A stretch of DNA of 7,220 nt. It comes from Novosphingobium sp. (GTDB lineage: Bacteria > Pseudomonadota > Alphaproteobacteria > Sphingomonadales > Sphingomonadaceae). Of this stretch, positions 1 through 6,925 are shown piece by piece. A program made the position numbers and the translations under genes. Each line of letters opens with the position of its first letter. The stretch's first letter is position 1. The notes under the pieces are model-generated. The model made no database searches. It was given only the letters and a program-made list of their open reading frames with translations, and was not told the origin of the DNA. Where the stretch lies: assembly GCA_027490345.1 (NCBI GenBank), contig JAIXYF010000180.1, forward strand, positions 1 through 7,220, given 5' to 3'.

Positions 1-2
1 CC

Positions 3-944
3 TTTGCGGATGCCTTCCAGGGAGCCGCCAAACTGGCCACCGGGCCGCAGATCTATTCTCGCGCTGCGCATACCGACGCATCCGGCTTCGAGAATATCTG
101 CTTCATCGCCTACTGGGACCGCCAGTCGCTGCTCGACGCCTGGTGGCGCGAAAGCGGGTTTGGTGACTGGTGGAATTCTGAGGCCCGTCTCAGAGAAGAA
201 TTCGGTCTGTGGCGCGAGGTCTATGCCGTCGCGCCGAAACGATTTGAGACGCTTTCCTCCGCTCCGCACCCAACCGGCGTGGCCTGCCTTGGCAAGCCAT
301 TCGGCGAGCCGGTGCGGGAACACAACTATTGGGGCGGCATGCGGGACCGCGTCCACGCTGCCGGGGTCGATGGCGACCCGCTGACGAGTTCGATTGGCCC
401 AGTGCTGCCACGGCCGCGGCTCGGGGCGAGCAGAGGCGTGCGCATCACGGTTCCGGTTCCCGACAACCTGTGCCTGATCCGATCCGGACAGGATCTTGGC
501 CTCTGTGGTCCGGAAGAAGCGGCAACCTACCACGATGTCGTTCACCCCAATCTGGTCGCGGGGATGGCGTACCTGCGGGACAACCCAGTTGAAGCAGGGT
601 GCGCATCATGCCGCTTCATGACCGAGATCGACGATGCCGGCGTGCCGCTGCCCAAGAGCTTTGGGCTGGCCGCGTTTGCTTCGATGACGCACCTTGAGGA
701 ATGGGCGCACAATCACCCCTCGCATCTCGCAATCTTCGCCAGCTTCTTCGAGATGCTGAAGGCGTGTGACGGTAAGCTTCAGCTCAGACTGTGGCACGAG
801 GTGCTGGTGTGCTCGGGTCAGTCAAGCGTCTGCGAGTATGTGAATTGCCATCCCCGAACGGGTCTTCTGCCCTATTCCGACAGCTTCTCCGAAAGCGTCC
901 ATACCGCTCCGTCCGCACCATTGAATCCCTACATGATCCACTAG
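3..944 (+). CDS. oxd: Aldoxime dehydratase, haem-dependent (phenylacetaldoxime dehydratase family), 5'-truncated by window edge
   Basis: This reads as a member of the haem-containing aldoxime dehydratase family, which removes water from R-CH=N-OH to give a nitrile in the cytoplasm. The open frame runs from the left edge to TAG at 942-944 (313 visible residues). By comparison with remembered Pseudomonas OxdA (about 352 residues), roughly 60 N-terminal residues are missing. Family landmarks appear in order: HTDASGFEN, YWD, DWW, a REHNYWGGMRDR block, and LIRSGQD with the conserved Arg at 480-482. Next come GCASCRF (Ser at 606-608), HPSHLAIF with the expected proximal haem His at 723-725, LRLWHEV with the expected distal catalytic His at 795-797, and a YVNCHPRTGLLPY ending. 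The Arg, Ser and two His correspond to the known catalytic and haem residues of the family (R178, S219, H320, H299 in OxdA). The loop between the two His is three residues longer than in OxdA. About 20 residues follow the usual family end. It lies convergent to the receptor gene. Whether it prefers aryl or alkyl aldoximes cannot be read from sequence. Confidence 0.93.
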   Translation, partial: FADAFQGAAKLATGPQIYSRAAHTDASGFENICFIAYWDRQSLLDAWWRESGFGDWWNSEARLREEFGLWREVYAVAPKRFETLSSAPHPTGVACLGKPFGEPVREHNYWGGMRDRVHAAGVDGDPLTSSIGPVLPRPRLGASRGVRITVPVPDNLCLIRSGQDLGLCGPEEAATYHDVVHPNLVAGMAYLRDNPVEAGCASCRFMTEIDDAGVPLPKSFGLAAFASMTHLEEWAHNHPSHLAIFASFFEMLKACDGKLQLRLWHEVLVCSGQSSVCEYVNCHPRTGLLPYSDSFSESVHTAPSAPLNPYMIH

Positions 945-1034
945 GCGTGTTCGACGCTCGGTCCTGCCGGGCGCGGGCGGACCGCCATTGTGATGGCGAA
1001 CCGAGGTTCGAACCGAGTAGTGCGGTCTAGGAGC

Positions 1035-1059
1035 ACTATGGTTGAGACCCAACCATAGT
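1035..1059 (+). terminator. Strong hairpin downstream of oxd (possible terminator)
   Basis: There is a perfect 10-bp inverted repeat, ACTATGGTTG at 1035-1044 and CAACCATAGT at 1050-1059, with a 5-base loop AGACC. It begins 90 bases after the oxd stop. No T-run follows on either strand (plus side continues CCGGGGGCA), so it is not a classical Rho-independent terminator. It could end or protect the oxd transcript, or be a protein-binding dyad. Confidence 0.4.
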
Positions 1060-1098
1060 CCGGGGGCACAGGTATCCCGCATCTTCTTGGAGGTAGCT

Positions 1099-1122
1099 GG
1101 GGCCTGACGAATGCCAGGCCCC
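1099..1122 (-). terminator. GC-rich hairpin just past the receptor stop (probable terminator)
   Basis: The arms GGGGCCTG (1099-1106) and CAGGCCCC (1115-1122) are perfectly complementary, with an 8-base loop. The hairpin lies 16 bases beyond the stop codon of the minus-strand receptor gene, where a terminator is expected. A T-tract is lacking on both sides, so termination strength is uncertain. Being symmetric, it could serve both convergent transcripts. Confidence 0.5.
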
Positions 1123-1138
1123 GTCTCCGTTGCTCAGG

Positions 1139-3628
1139 TCAGAAGTTGACCCGTGCGGTGAGATACCACTCGCGCGGGCGGTTATAGGTTCCGAAGACCT
1201 GCCCGCCGGCAATCTGCGCAAGCCCCGTCACCAGAAAGCGATCATCGAGCAGGTTGGTCCCGCCCGCCGAAAGCGACCACTTTCCGTCCGGCTCGCGATA
1301 GGTGATCGAAGCGCCCATCATGTTGGTGGCCGGCCGCTTCAGAAGAAGCGTGTTCTCGGTATCGTTGAACAGCGAGCTGGTGTGGGTGTAGTCAGCGTTC
1401 AGCAGGATCTCCGCCCCGTTTTCCAGCTTGTAGGTGTACTGCGGGCTGAAGCTGAACTTCCATTCCGGCGTCTTGGGGAGCTTGTTGTTCGTGCTGACCC
1501 CGGTCACCCCGAACGCAATGTTCCGGTAGCTTGCATGGATGTAGCCCATCGCCGCCGTGAACGTGAGATCATCGATCGGCGCGACCTGCAGTTCGGCTTC
1601 AAGTCCGTAGATGTCGGCATCGCCAGCGTTGGCAAGCGTCGGCGATGTCCCGACCTGGAAATTGAGCTGGATGCCCGTGTAGTCGGTATAGAAGCCCGAA
1701 ATGTTCAGGATGACCCGGCGGTCGGCCAGTTCGGACTTGACCCCGAGTTCATAGGTCGAAGCCTGTTCGGGGCCGAATGTCGGGGCTGATGTGCCGACCG
1801 GCTGCGGCGTGGTCAGGCGCGTGGTCCAACCGCCAGTCTTGTAGCCCTTCGACCACGAGGCATAGACGAGAATATCGTCGTTCGGCTTGTACTCCGCACC
1901 GACTTTCGGCGCGAAGTTGCTGAATTTCTGCCGGAAACCGCCAGCCGGTGCGACCGGGTAGACCTGGAAGATGTTGGTCGAGCTGGGATAGCAGAACAGC
2001 CCCGGCGGGATGCCGATGAGCGATGGGGCAGCAGCGCCGCTGTTGCACAGGGCGAGCCGCGAGGCCTCGTTGGGCGTGGCATAGCCGTTGGCCTTGTAGA
2101 AGAAGCCGTTGGGATCCGATTGCAGACCGGTGAACCGCTTGTTTTCACGGGTGTAGCGCCCGCCCAGCGTGATCGAGAACTGATCCGAGACAGCAAAGTT
2201 GAGGTTCGCGTAAGCGGCATAGGCCTTGGTCGAAAGCAGGTTGTTGCCGTCGATCTGCAGCAAGCCGGCCGGGAACGTCACCAGATCGTGCAGGTTGCCG
2301 CTTTCGGTGAAGTAGTAAGCGCCCAGCACATAGCGGAGCCTGCCTCCGACAGCATCACCGGTCAGCTGCAGCTCCTCGCTGAACTGCTTCTGGTTGGTCT
2401 CGAAGGACACCTGCTGGATCGGCAAGGGCGAACCGTCGTTGTCCTGCGCCGACTTCCAGCGCAGCTCACGGTAGGCCGTGATCGACTTGAGGTTTGCGAA
2501 GCCGAGGTTCCAATCGATCGTGGCCGAGCCGCCATAGCTCTCCAGCCGCGAGAAATTGTTGCCTGTGGCGTAAGTCGTGTCGATCGACGGCGCGATGAAC
2601 TTGTCGTCATAGATCAGCGACGGGCCGTTCGAGATCAGGCCGCCGAGCGACGTGCCGCCGCGAATGTTGTTGCACACGCCCCCAATCGCGAACGGCGGCA
2701 CTGCGCCTGCGATGCAGCCGTTGTAGAGCGGGCCGAACACGTTGCTGGGATCGGCGGGGTTGACCGCAGTCTTGAGAAGACTGGACGCCACGCCGTTGTT
2801 GTTCTGGTTCAAATAGTCGCCCGACAGGTTGATGGTCACATCGTTCGATGCTTCGATCCGGAGCTTGCCGCGAATGGTGTACTGGTTCTCGCCGCCATAG
2901 CGGTCGGAGGTTCCCCGACCGAAGGACGGGAACGTATCGGCAATGACGCCTGCTGCAAAGCCGGGGAAAGGGATAACCTTCTGGTAGCCGCTGTTCTTCC
3001 GCGTGGAGAAGCTCAGGCTGGAGGACACGCGGTCCGTGATGGGAACATTCAAGCTTCCCTTGACATCGAAACGCCCGAACCGCCCTGCTGTAACCTCACC
3101 CTTTAACGCCAGATCCTTGCCGGGGTTCTTGGTGACGATCGAGATCGCGCCGCCAACCGAGTTCCGACCGAACAGGGTTCCCTGCGGACCTTTGAGGATT
3201 TCGACCCGTTCGATATCGAGCAGGTCCTGATTAGCGCCGATTGACCGCGCCAGATAGACGCCGTCCAAATAGATGCCGACGCCAGGATCGAGATTGAAGG
3301 CGAAATCGTTCTGGCCGATGCCGCGAATGTATGCGGAGAGGACCGACGACGAGCCCGAGAACGGCGTACCGGCATCGAGCGTCACGTTGGGCGCCAAATT
3401 GCCGAGCGAGACGACTTCGCTGATCCCTTTGCGCGCCAGTGTCTCGGCCGAATATGCGGTAATCGCAATCGGCACATCCTGCAGATTTTCGGACCGCTTG
3501 GTGGCGGTAACGATGATTTCCGACAGTCCGCCGCTCTGTTCAGGCTGCTTCGAATCGGCCTCTTGCGCCAGCGCCGGAGTGGCGAGAATGGCGATCGTAC
3601 TGGCCCCAAGCATCAAAAAATTCCGCAT
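1139..3628 (-). CDS. TonB-dependent outer-membrane receptor
   Basis: This is a complete 829-residue TonB-dependent receptor, an outer-membrane beta-barrel that takes up ligands using energy from TonB-ExbBD. The start is the ATG at 3628-3626. A strong AGGGGAG ribosome site at 3642-3636 lies 7 bases upstream. The in-frame TTG at 3634 would leave only 1 base of spacing and is unlikely. Residues 1-21 are a signal peptide (hydrophobic core, cleavage after ALA before Gln22). The TonB box is at 37-42 (EIIVTA). The plug domain spans about 45-165, with VPIAITAYS, IRGIGQND, GVGIYLDGVYLARS, and the ERVEILKGPQGTLFGRNSVGGAISI block at about 140-164. The rest is the barrel, ending in aromatic-rich REWYLTARVNF with the C-terminal Phe typical of outer-membrane assembly. 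There is no N-terminal signalling extension, so it should not act through an anti-sigma factor. The ligand is not readable from sequence. The setting, divergent from a homoprotocatechuate operon, suggests an aromatic compound or conjugate; iron-siderophore uptake is the main alternative. Confidence 0.96.
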   Translation of the reverse strand: MRNFLMLGASTIAILATPALAQEADSKQPEQSGGLSEIIVTATKRSENLQDVPIAITAYSAETLARKGISEVVSLGNLAPNVTLDAGTPFSGSSSVLSAYIRGIGQNDFAFNLDPGVGIYLDGVYLARSIGANQDLLDIERVEILKGPQGTLFGRNSVGGAISIVTKNPGKDLALKGEVTAGRFGRFDVKGSLNVPITDRVSSSLSFSTRKNSGYQKVIPFPGFAAGVIADTFPSFGRGTSDRYGGENQYTIRGKLRIEASNDVTINLSGDYLNQNNNGVASSLLKTAVNPADPSNVFGPLYNGCIAGAVPPFAIGGVCNNIRGGTSLGGLISNGPSLIYDDKFIAPSIDTTYATGNNFSRLESYGGSATIDWNLGFANLKSITAYRELRWKSAQDNDGSPLPIQQVSFETNQKQFSEELQLTGDAVGGRLRYVLGAYYFTESGNLHDLVTFPAGLLQIDGNNLLSTKAYAAYANLNFAVSDQFSITLGGRYTRENKRFTGLQSDPNGFFYKANGYATPNEASRLALCNSGAAAPSLIGIPPGLFCYPSSTNIFQVYPVAPAGGFRQKFSNFAPKVGAEYKPNDDILVYASWSKGYKTGGWTTRLTTPQPVGTSAPTFGPEQASTYELGVKSELADRRVILNISGFYTDYTGIQLNFQVGTSPTLANAGDADIYGLEAELQVAPIDDLTFTAAMGYIHASYRNIAFGVTGVSTNNKLPKTPEWKFSFSPQYTYKLENGAEILLNADYTHTSSLFNDTENTLLLKRPATNMMGASITYREPDGKWSLSAGGTNLLDDRFLVTGLAQIAGGQVFGTYNRPREWYLTARVNF

Positions 3629-3673
3629 AATCAAACTCCCCTGTCTGAGATTGTGCCTTGAATGCCCAATCGA

Positions 3674-3685
3674 TTATCATGTTAA
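3674..3685. promoter_or_regulatory. Near-palindromic operator-like site, copy 1
   Basis: TTATCATGTTAA differs by a single base from the perfect palindrome at 3700-3711 and starts 26 bases from it. It is 46 bases upstream of the receptor ATG, a position suited to a regulator acting on that promoter. The binding protein is unknown. Confidence 0.5.
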
Positions 3686-3699
3686 ATGCATTGCGATGG

Positions 3700-3711
3700 T
3701 TATCATGATAA
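3700..3711. promoter_or_regulatory. Perfect 12-bp palindrome, operator-like site, copy 2
   Basis: TTATCATGATAA is a perfect palindrome in a GC-rich background, where such an AT-rich 12-mer is unlikely by chance. It is repeated with one mismatch 26 bases away. The right half, CATGATAAT (3704-3712), is also the exact inverse of ATTATCATG at 3673-3681. This looks like a dimeric regulator bound at two sites, plausibly controlling the receptor, the hpa operon, or both. Confidence 0.55.
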
Positions 3712-3983
3712 TGTAACTGCACAAGTGAAAATCAGCTGGCAGGGGATTCGGGATGTGCGGGTGCAGGCGTAACGCTAGAGAAGCGCCGTCCTTCGGCCGA
3801 TGCCGCGCCAGCGCCACACTTGCAGACCAGGCACTTGCATGACGGGTGATCGTACTCGCATGAATGGCGGCCCAGTGCCGGTTGCGGCCAATGATTCAGA
3901 GACTGCGGTCCTGGAAAGTTCGCTTTGGCGGTCAGCCACCCGCGACCAACTTGTGACTTTGAAACTTGAAGATTGGAAATCCC

Positions 3984-5486
3984 ATGACTGATAAGCGGGC
4001 TTTGGCGCTCAGCGCCGTTGCAAAACTTGGCGCCGCGCCTCTGGGCCATTTTTACGGCGGTGTTAGCGTCCCCGGAGAGGGCACGCCGTTCGATGTGCTC
4101 GAACCAGGGACGGGCGGCGTTATCGGGCAGGCCTGCGATGCCAGCGAAGCGCAAGTCAACGCGGCAGTCGCAGCCGCGCACGATGCTTTTCCGGCTTGGT
4201 CGGCCACGCCCGCTACGGAGCGCCGCAAGATCCTGAACCGCGTGGCTGATCTGATCGAGGCGCGCGCCGACGAGATCGCGGCCGTGGAATGCCTCGATGC
4301 CGGGCAATGCTGGCGGTTCATGTCAAAGGCGGCGATCCGCGGCGCGGAAAACTTCCGCTTCTTTGCCGATCGCGCGCCGTCCGCTGCCGATGGTCAGGCG
4401 CTTCCCACCGCCGATCACGTGAACTTCACCACGCGCAAGGCGATCGGCCCGGTTGCGGTGATCACGCCGTGGAATACACCGTTCATGCTCTCGACGTGGA
4501 AGATTGCGCCGGCGCTGGCGGCGGGCTGCACCGTGGTCCACAAGCCGGCGGAATGGTCGCCCTATTCGGCCCGCCTACTTATCGAGATCGCGCACGAGGC
4601 CGGACTGCCTGCGGGCGTGTTCAATGCGGTGAACGGGCTTGGCGAAACCACCGGCAAGCGGCTGACGGAGCACAAGGACATCAAGGCCATCGCATTCGTT
4701 GGCGAATCCTCGACCGGATCGGCGATCATGCGGCAGGGCTCGGAGACACTGAAGCGCGTTCACTTCGAGCTCGGCGGCAAGAACCCGGTGATCGTATTTG
4801 ACGACGCCGATTTCGAATCCGCGCTCGATGCCGTGGTCTTCATGATCTATTCGCTCAACGGCCAGCGCTGCACCTCTTCCTCGCGGGTGCTGATCCAGCG
4901 GAATATCTACGACCGATTCATCGCCCGCCTGACCGAGCGGGTGAACAATCTCAAAGTCGGCGATCCGTTCGATCCGGCCACCGAAGTCGGCCCGCTGGTG
5001 CATCCGCGCCATTTCGCCAAAGTGGCGAGCTTTGCCGATATCGCGCAGCAGGGCGGCGCACGGATTGCCGCTGGCGGCGCGCCGGTGGAGGGCACGTCAG
5101 GCTTCTTCTACAAGCCGACCCTGTTTGCCGATGCCACCCAGTCCATGCGCATTGCGCAAGAGGAAATCTTCGGCCCCGTGCTGACTGCCATCGCTTTTGA
5201 CGATGAAGCCGATGCGATCCGGCAGGCCAATGACGTCGAGTACGGCCTCGCTGGCTATGTCTGGACCAACGACCTTGGCCGTTCGCTGCGGGTTTCCGAA
5301 GCGCTCGATGTCGGCATGGTCTGGGTCAACAGCGAAAACGTGCGCCATCTGCCCACCCCGTTCGGCGGGGTGAAGTCCAGCGGCATCGGGCGCGACGGCG
5401 GCGACTGGAGCTTTGATTTCTACATGGAAACCAAGAACATCGCGCTCGCCCGCGGCACCCATAGCGTTCCGCGCATGGGGGCCTGA
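3984..5486 (+). CDS. hpaE: 5-carboxymethyl-2-hydroxymuconate semialdehyde dehydrogenase (HpaE-like aldehyde dehydrogenase)
   Basis: This is a 500-residue NAD(P)-dependent aldehyde dehydrogenase. It most likely oxidises the ring-cleavage product of homoprotocatechuate, 5-carboxymethyl-2-hydroxymuconic semialdehyde, to the corresponding tricarboxylate in the cytosol. The start is ATG 3984, with GGAA 5 bases upstream; an in-frame TTG at 3966 has no ribosome site. The catalytic set is complete: TPWN with Asn164, HKPAEW with Lys187, FELGGKNP with Glu262, NGQRCTSSSR with Cys296, and QEEIFGP with Glu394. The cofactor-loop motif FVGESSTG (239-245) replaces the common FTGSTxxG. The C-terminal NVRHLPTPFGGVKSSGIGRDGG block resembles HpaE and hydroxymuconic semialdehyde dehydrogenases. 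The exact substrate rests mainly on the HpaG-like gene two genes downstream; 2-hydroxymuconic semialdehyde dehydrogenase is the alternative. It is the first gene of the operon, and its stop is 2 bases before the next start. Confidence 0.88.
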   Translation: MTDKRALALSAVAKLGAAPLGHFYGGVSVPGEGTPFDVLEPGTGGVIGQACDASEAQVNAAVAAAHDAFPAWSATPATERRKILNRVADLIEARADEIAAVECLDAGQCWRFMSKAAIRGAENFRFFADRAPSAADGQALPTADHVNFTTRKAIGPVAVITPWNTPFMLSTWKIAPALAAGCTVVHKPAEWSPYSARLLIEIAHEAGLPAGVFNAVNGLGETTGKRLTEHKDIKAIAFVGESSTGSAIMRQGSETLKRVHFELGGKNPVIVFDDADFESALDAVVFMIYSLNGQRCTSSSRVLIQRNIYDRFIARLTERVNNLKVGDPFDPATEVGPLVHPRHFAKVASFADIAQQGGARIAAGGAPVEGTSGFFYKPTLFADATQSMRIAQEEIFGPVLTAIAFDDEADAIRQANDVEYGLAGYVWTNDLGRSLRVSEALDVGMVWVNSENVRHLPTPFGGVKSSGIGRDGGDWSFDFYMETKNIALARGTHSVPRMGA

Positions 5487-5488
5487 TC

Positions 5489-6925
5489 TTGGTGGATGCT
5501 CCCCTCTTGCGCCAAGAGTGCTTTATCGGCGGGACATGGCAGAGCGGGCCGGACCAGCTCGATGTCTGCAATCCCGCCGATGATGCACTGCTGGGCACTG
5601 TGCCCCTGCTCGACAAGGCCAGCATCCACCGCGCCATTGATGCGGCAGAGCAGGCCTTGCCGGGCTGGGCCGTGCGCACGGCGGCAGACCGCGCTGCGGT
5701 GCTGATGCGGCTCCATGGGCTTATGCTCTCCCATCTGGAAGAATTGGCCAGCATACTGACTGCAGAGCAGGGCAAGCCGCTGGCCGAAGCGCGTGACGAA
5801 ATCCGCTATGGCGCGAGCTATATCGAATGGTTCGCCGAGGAGGCCAAGCGCGCTTACGGCGAGATCATCCCTTCTCCGGCTGCGGACCGGCGGTTGTTCG
5901 TGCTGCGCCAGCCGGTCGGTGTGGTGGCCGCGATCACGCCGTGGAACTTCCCCTGCGCGATGATCGCCCGGAAGATTGCTCCGGCATTGGCGGCGGGCTG
6001 CACGATCATCGTCAAGCCGGCGGAACAGACCCCGTTCTCTGCGCTGGCCCTAGCGGCCTTGGCCGAGCAGGCGGGCGTCCCGCCCGGCGTGCTCAATGTG
6101 GTAACAGGCGATGCCGCGATGATCGGCGCAGAGCTTACGGCAAGCCCCGTGGTGCGTAAGCTGAGCTTCACCGGCTCCACCCGGATCGGTGCTTTGCTCT
6201 ATGAGCAGTGTGCACCCACTATCAAGAAACTGAGCCTTGAACTTGGCGGCAACGCGCCTTTCATCGTGTTCGATGATGCCGATCTCGATGCTGCTGTTGC
6301 CGGGGCGATTGCGGCCAAGTTCCGCAACGCGGGCCAGACCTGCGTCTGCGCCAACCGGATTCTGGTGCAGGATGGCATTCATGACCGCTTTGTCGCCGCC
6401 TTTGCCGACGCGGTGCGTGCCTTGCCGGTGGGACGCGGCGATTGCGACGGTGTGCGGGTCGGCCCGCTGATCGACGATCGTGCTGCCGCGCGGCTCGAGT
6501 CCCTAATCGCCGATGCGCTTGAACAGGGCGCGGAGCTGGTGGCTGGAGGAGAGCGGTTGCCCGGCAGCCTGCGCATGTTCACCCCTGCCGTACTGCAGGG
6601 TGTGACGAGCAAGATGCTCTGCGCTCAGGACGAGATCTTCGCCCCGCTTGCGCCGATCATGCGCTTTGCCCGCGAGGCAGACGCGATTGCGCTAGCCAAC
6701 GACACCCCGGCGGGCCTTGCCGCCTATCTGTTCACGCGGGATGCAGCGCGGCAATGGCGCATGACCGAAGCGCTCGAAGCCGGGATGGTCGGAGTAAATA
6801 CCGGTGCGATCTCGTCTGCAGTCAGCCCGTTCGGCGGGGTAAAACTGTCCGGTCTCGGTCGCGAAGGTTCGCGCCATGGCCTTGATGATTATATGGAGCT
6901 GAAAACCATGTGGCTGGCAGCATGA
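5489..6925 (+). CDS. gabD: Succinate-semialdehyde dehydrogenase, GabD type
   Basis: This 478-residue protein is collinear over its full length with Escherichia coli GabD (about 482 residues), which oxidises succinic semialdehyde to succinate, usually with NADP+. Key residues are PWNF with Asn153, Lys176 in VKPAEQTPFSALALA, KLSLELGGNAPFIVFDDADLD with Glu251, the diagnostic FRNAGQTCVCANR with catalytic Cys285 and nearby Cys287, and the FGGVKLSGLGREGSRHGLDDYMELK ending. The usual Glu-x-Phe-Gly-Pro motif reads EIFAP (Glu382, Ala385), a mild deviation. The start is probably TTG 5489, with GGGGG at 5477-5481 seven bases upstream; GTG 5492 is nearly as good. Spacing to the hpaE stop is 2 bases and the stop overlaps the next ATG by 4, so translation is probably coupled. 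Since homoprotocatechuate degradation releases succinic semialdehyde, this gene supplies the link to the TCA cycle. Confidence 0.92.
   Translation: MVDAPLLRQECFIGGTWQSGPDQLDVCNPADDALLGTVPLLDKASIHRAIDAAEQALPGWAVRTAADRAAVLMRLHGLMLSHLEELASILTAEQGKPLAEARDEIRYGASYIEWFAEEAKRAYGEIIPSPAADRRLFVLRQPVGVVAAITPWNFPCAMIARKIAPALAAGCTIIVKPAEQTPFSALALAALAEQAGVPPGVLNVVTGDAAMIGAELTASPVVRKLSFTGSTRIGALLYEQCAPTIKKLSLELGGNAPFIVFDDADLDAAVAGAIAAKFRNAGQTCVCANRILVQDGIHDRFVAAFADAVRALPVGRGDCDGVRVGPLIDDRAAARLESLIADALEQGAELVAGGERLPGSLRMFTPAVLQGVTSKMLCAQDEIFAPLAPIMRFAREADAIALANDTPAGLAAYLFTRDAARQWRMTEALEAGMVGVNTGAISSAVSPFGGVKLSGLGREGSRHGLDDYMELKTMWLAA

Larger units (their letters stand above)
945..1138. other. Gene-free stretch between convergent genes, rich in inverted repeats
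   Basis: No convincing coding region is seen in these 194 bases. The stretch contains a series of perfect dyads: CGGTCC/GGACCG (959-964 with 979-984), CGCCAT/ATGGCG around a TGTG loop (983-998), the 10-bp palindrome GGTTCGAACC (1006-1015), the direct repeat AACCGAG flanking it, the 10-bp-arm hairpin at 1035-1059, and the 8-bp-arm hairpin at 1099-1122. The last two are listed separately. The first two dyads share bases 983-984, so they are mutually exclusive or could alternate. The density is unusual for a plain spacer. Likely roles are transcription termination from both sides, or the remains of a mobile or recombination element; the sequence does not decide. Confidence 0.6.
3629..3983. promoter_or_regulatory. 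Divergent control region between the receptor gene and the hpaE operon
   Basis: These 355 bases separate two divergently read start codons and must carry both promoters. The part from about 3665 to 3720 is much more AT-rich than its surroundings. It holds stacked palindromes: AATCGATT (3668-3675), TTATCATGTTAA (3674-3685), AATGCATT (3685-3692) and TTATCATGATAA (3700-3711). This cluster lies 40-85 bases upstream of the receptor start, so it probably overlaps that promoter. I could not place a -35/-10 pair with confidence for either direction. The remainder (3720-3983) is ordinary GC-rich sequence with one 8-bp direct repeat, CACTTGCA at 3817 and 3832. A weak ribosome site, GGAA at 3975-3978, lies 5 bases before the hpaE ATG. 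No regulator gene is present in the window. Confidence 0.7.

Noticed and set aside
1004..1020. GGTTCGAACC, resembling a tRNA T-arm
   Set aside because: The bases flanking the loop do not pair as a T-stem, and no acceptor, anticodon arm or CCA end can be built around it.
791..1030. 79-residue plus-strand frame across the oxd end
   Set aside because: It overlaps the conserved C-terminal part of oxd in another frame, has no recognised motif, and its unique part is only the dyad-rich region.
2120..3106. Long 328-residue plus-strand open frame
   Set aside because: It lies entirely inside the receptor gene on the opposite strand and reads as low-complexity Arg/Val/Ala sequence, typical of an antisense shadow in GC-rich DNA.
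3690..3716. Fur box upstream of the receptor
   Set aside because: The site has GATAAT-like hexamers, but the half-sites are arranged differently from the 19-bp Fur consensus and match only about 4 of 6 per hexamer.
3800..3991. 63-residue plus-strand open frame whose stop overlaps the hpaE start
   Set aside because: It has no ribosome site at its ATG or at the internal ATGs, no recognisable family, and covers the control region. The 8-base overlap with hpaE (3984-3991) is suggestive of coupling but insufficient.
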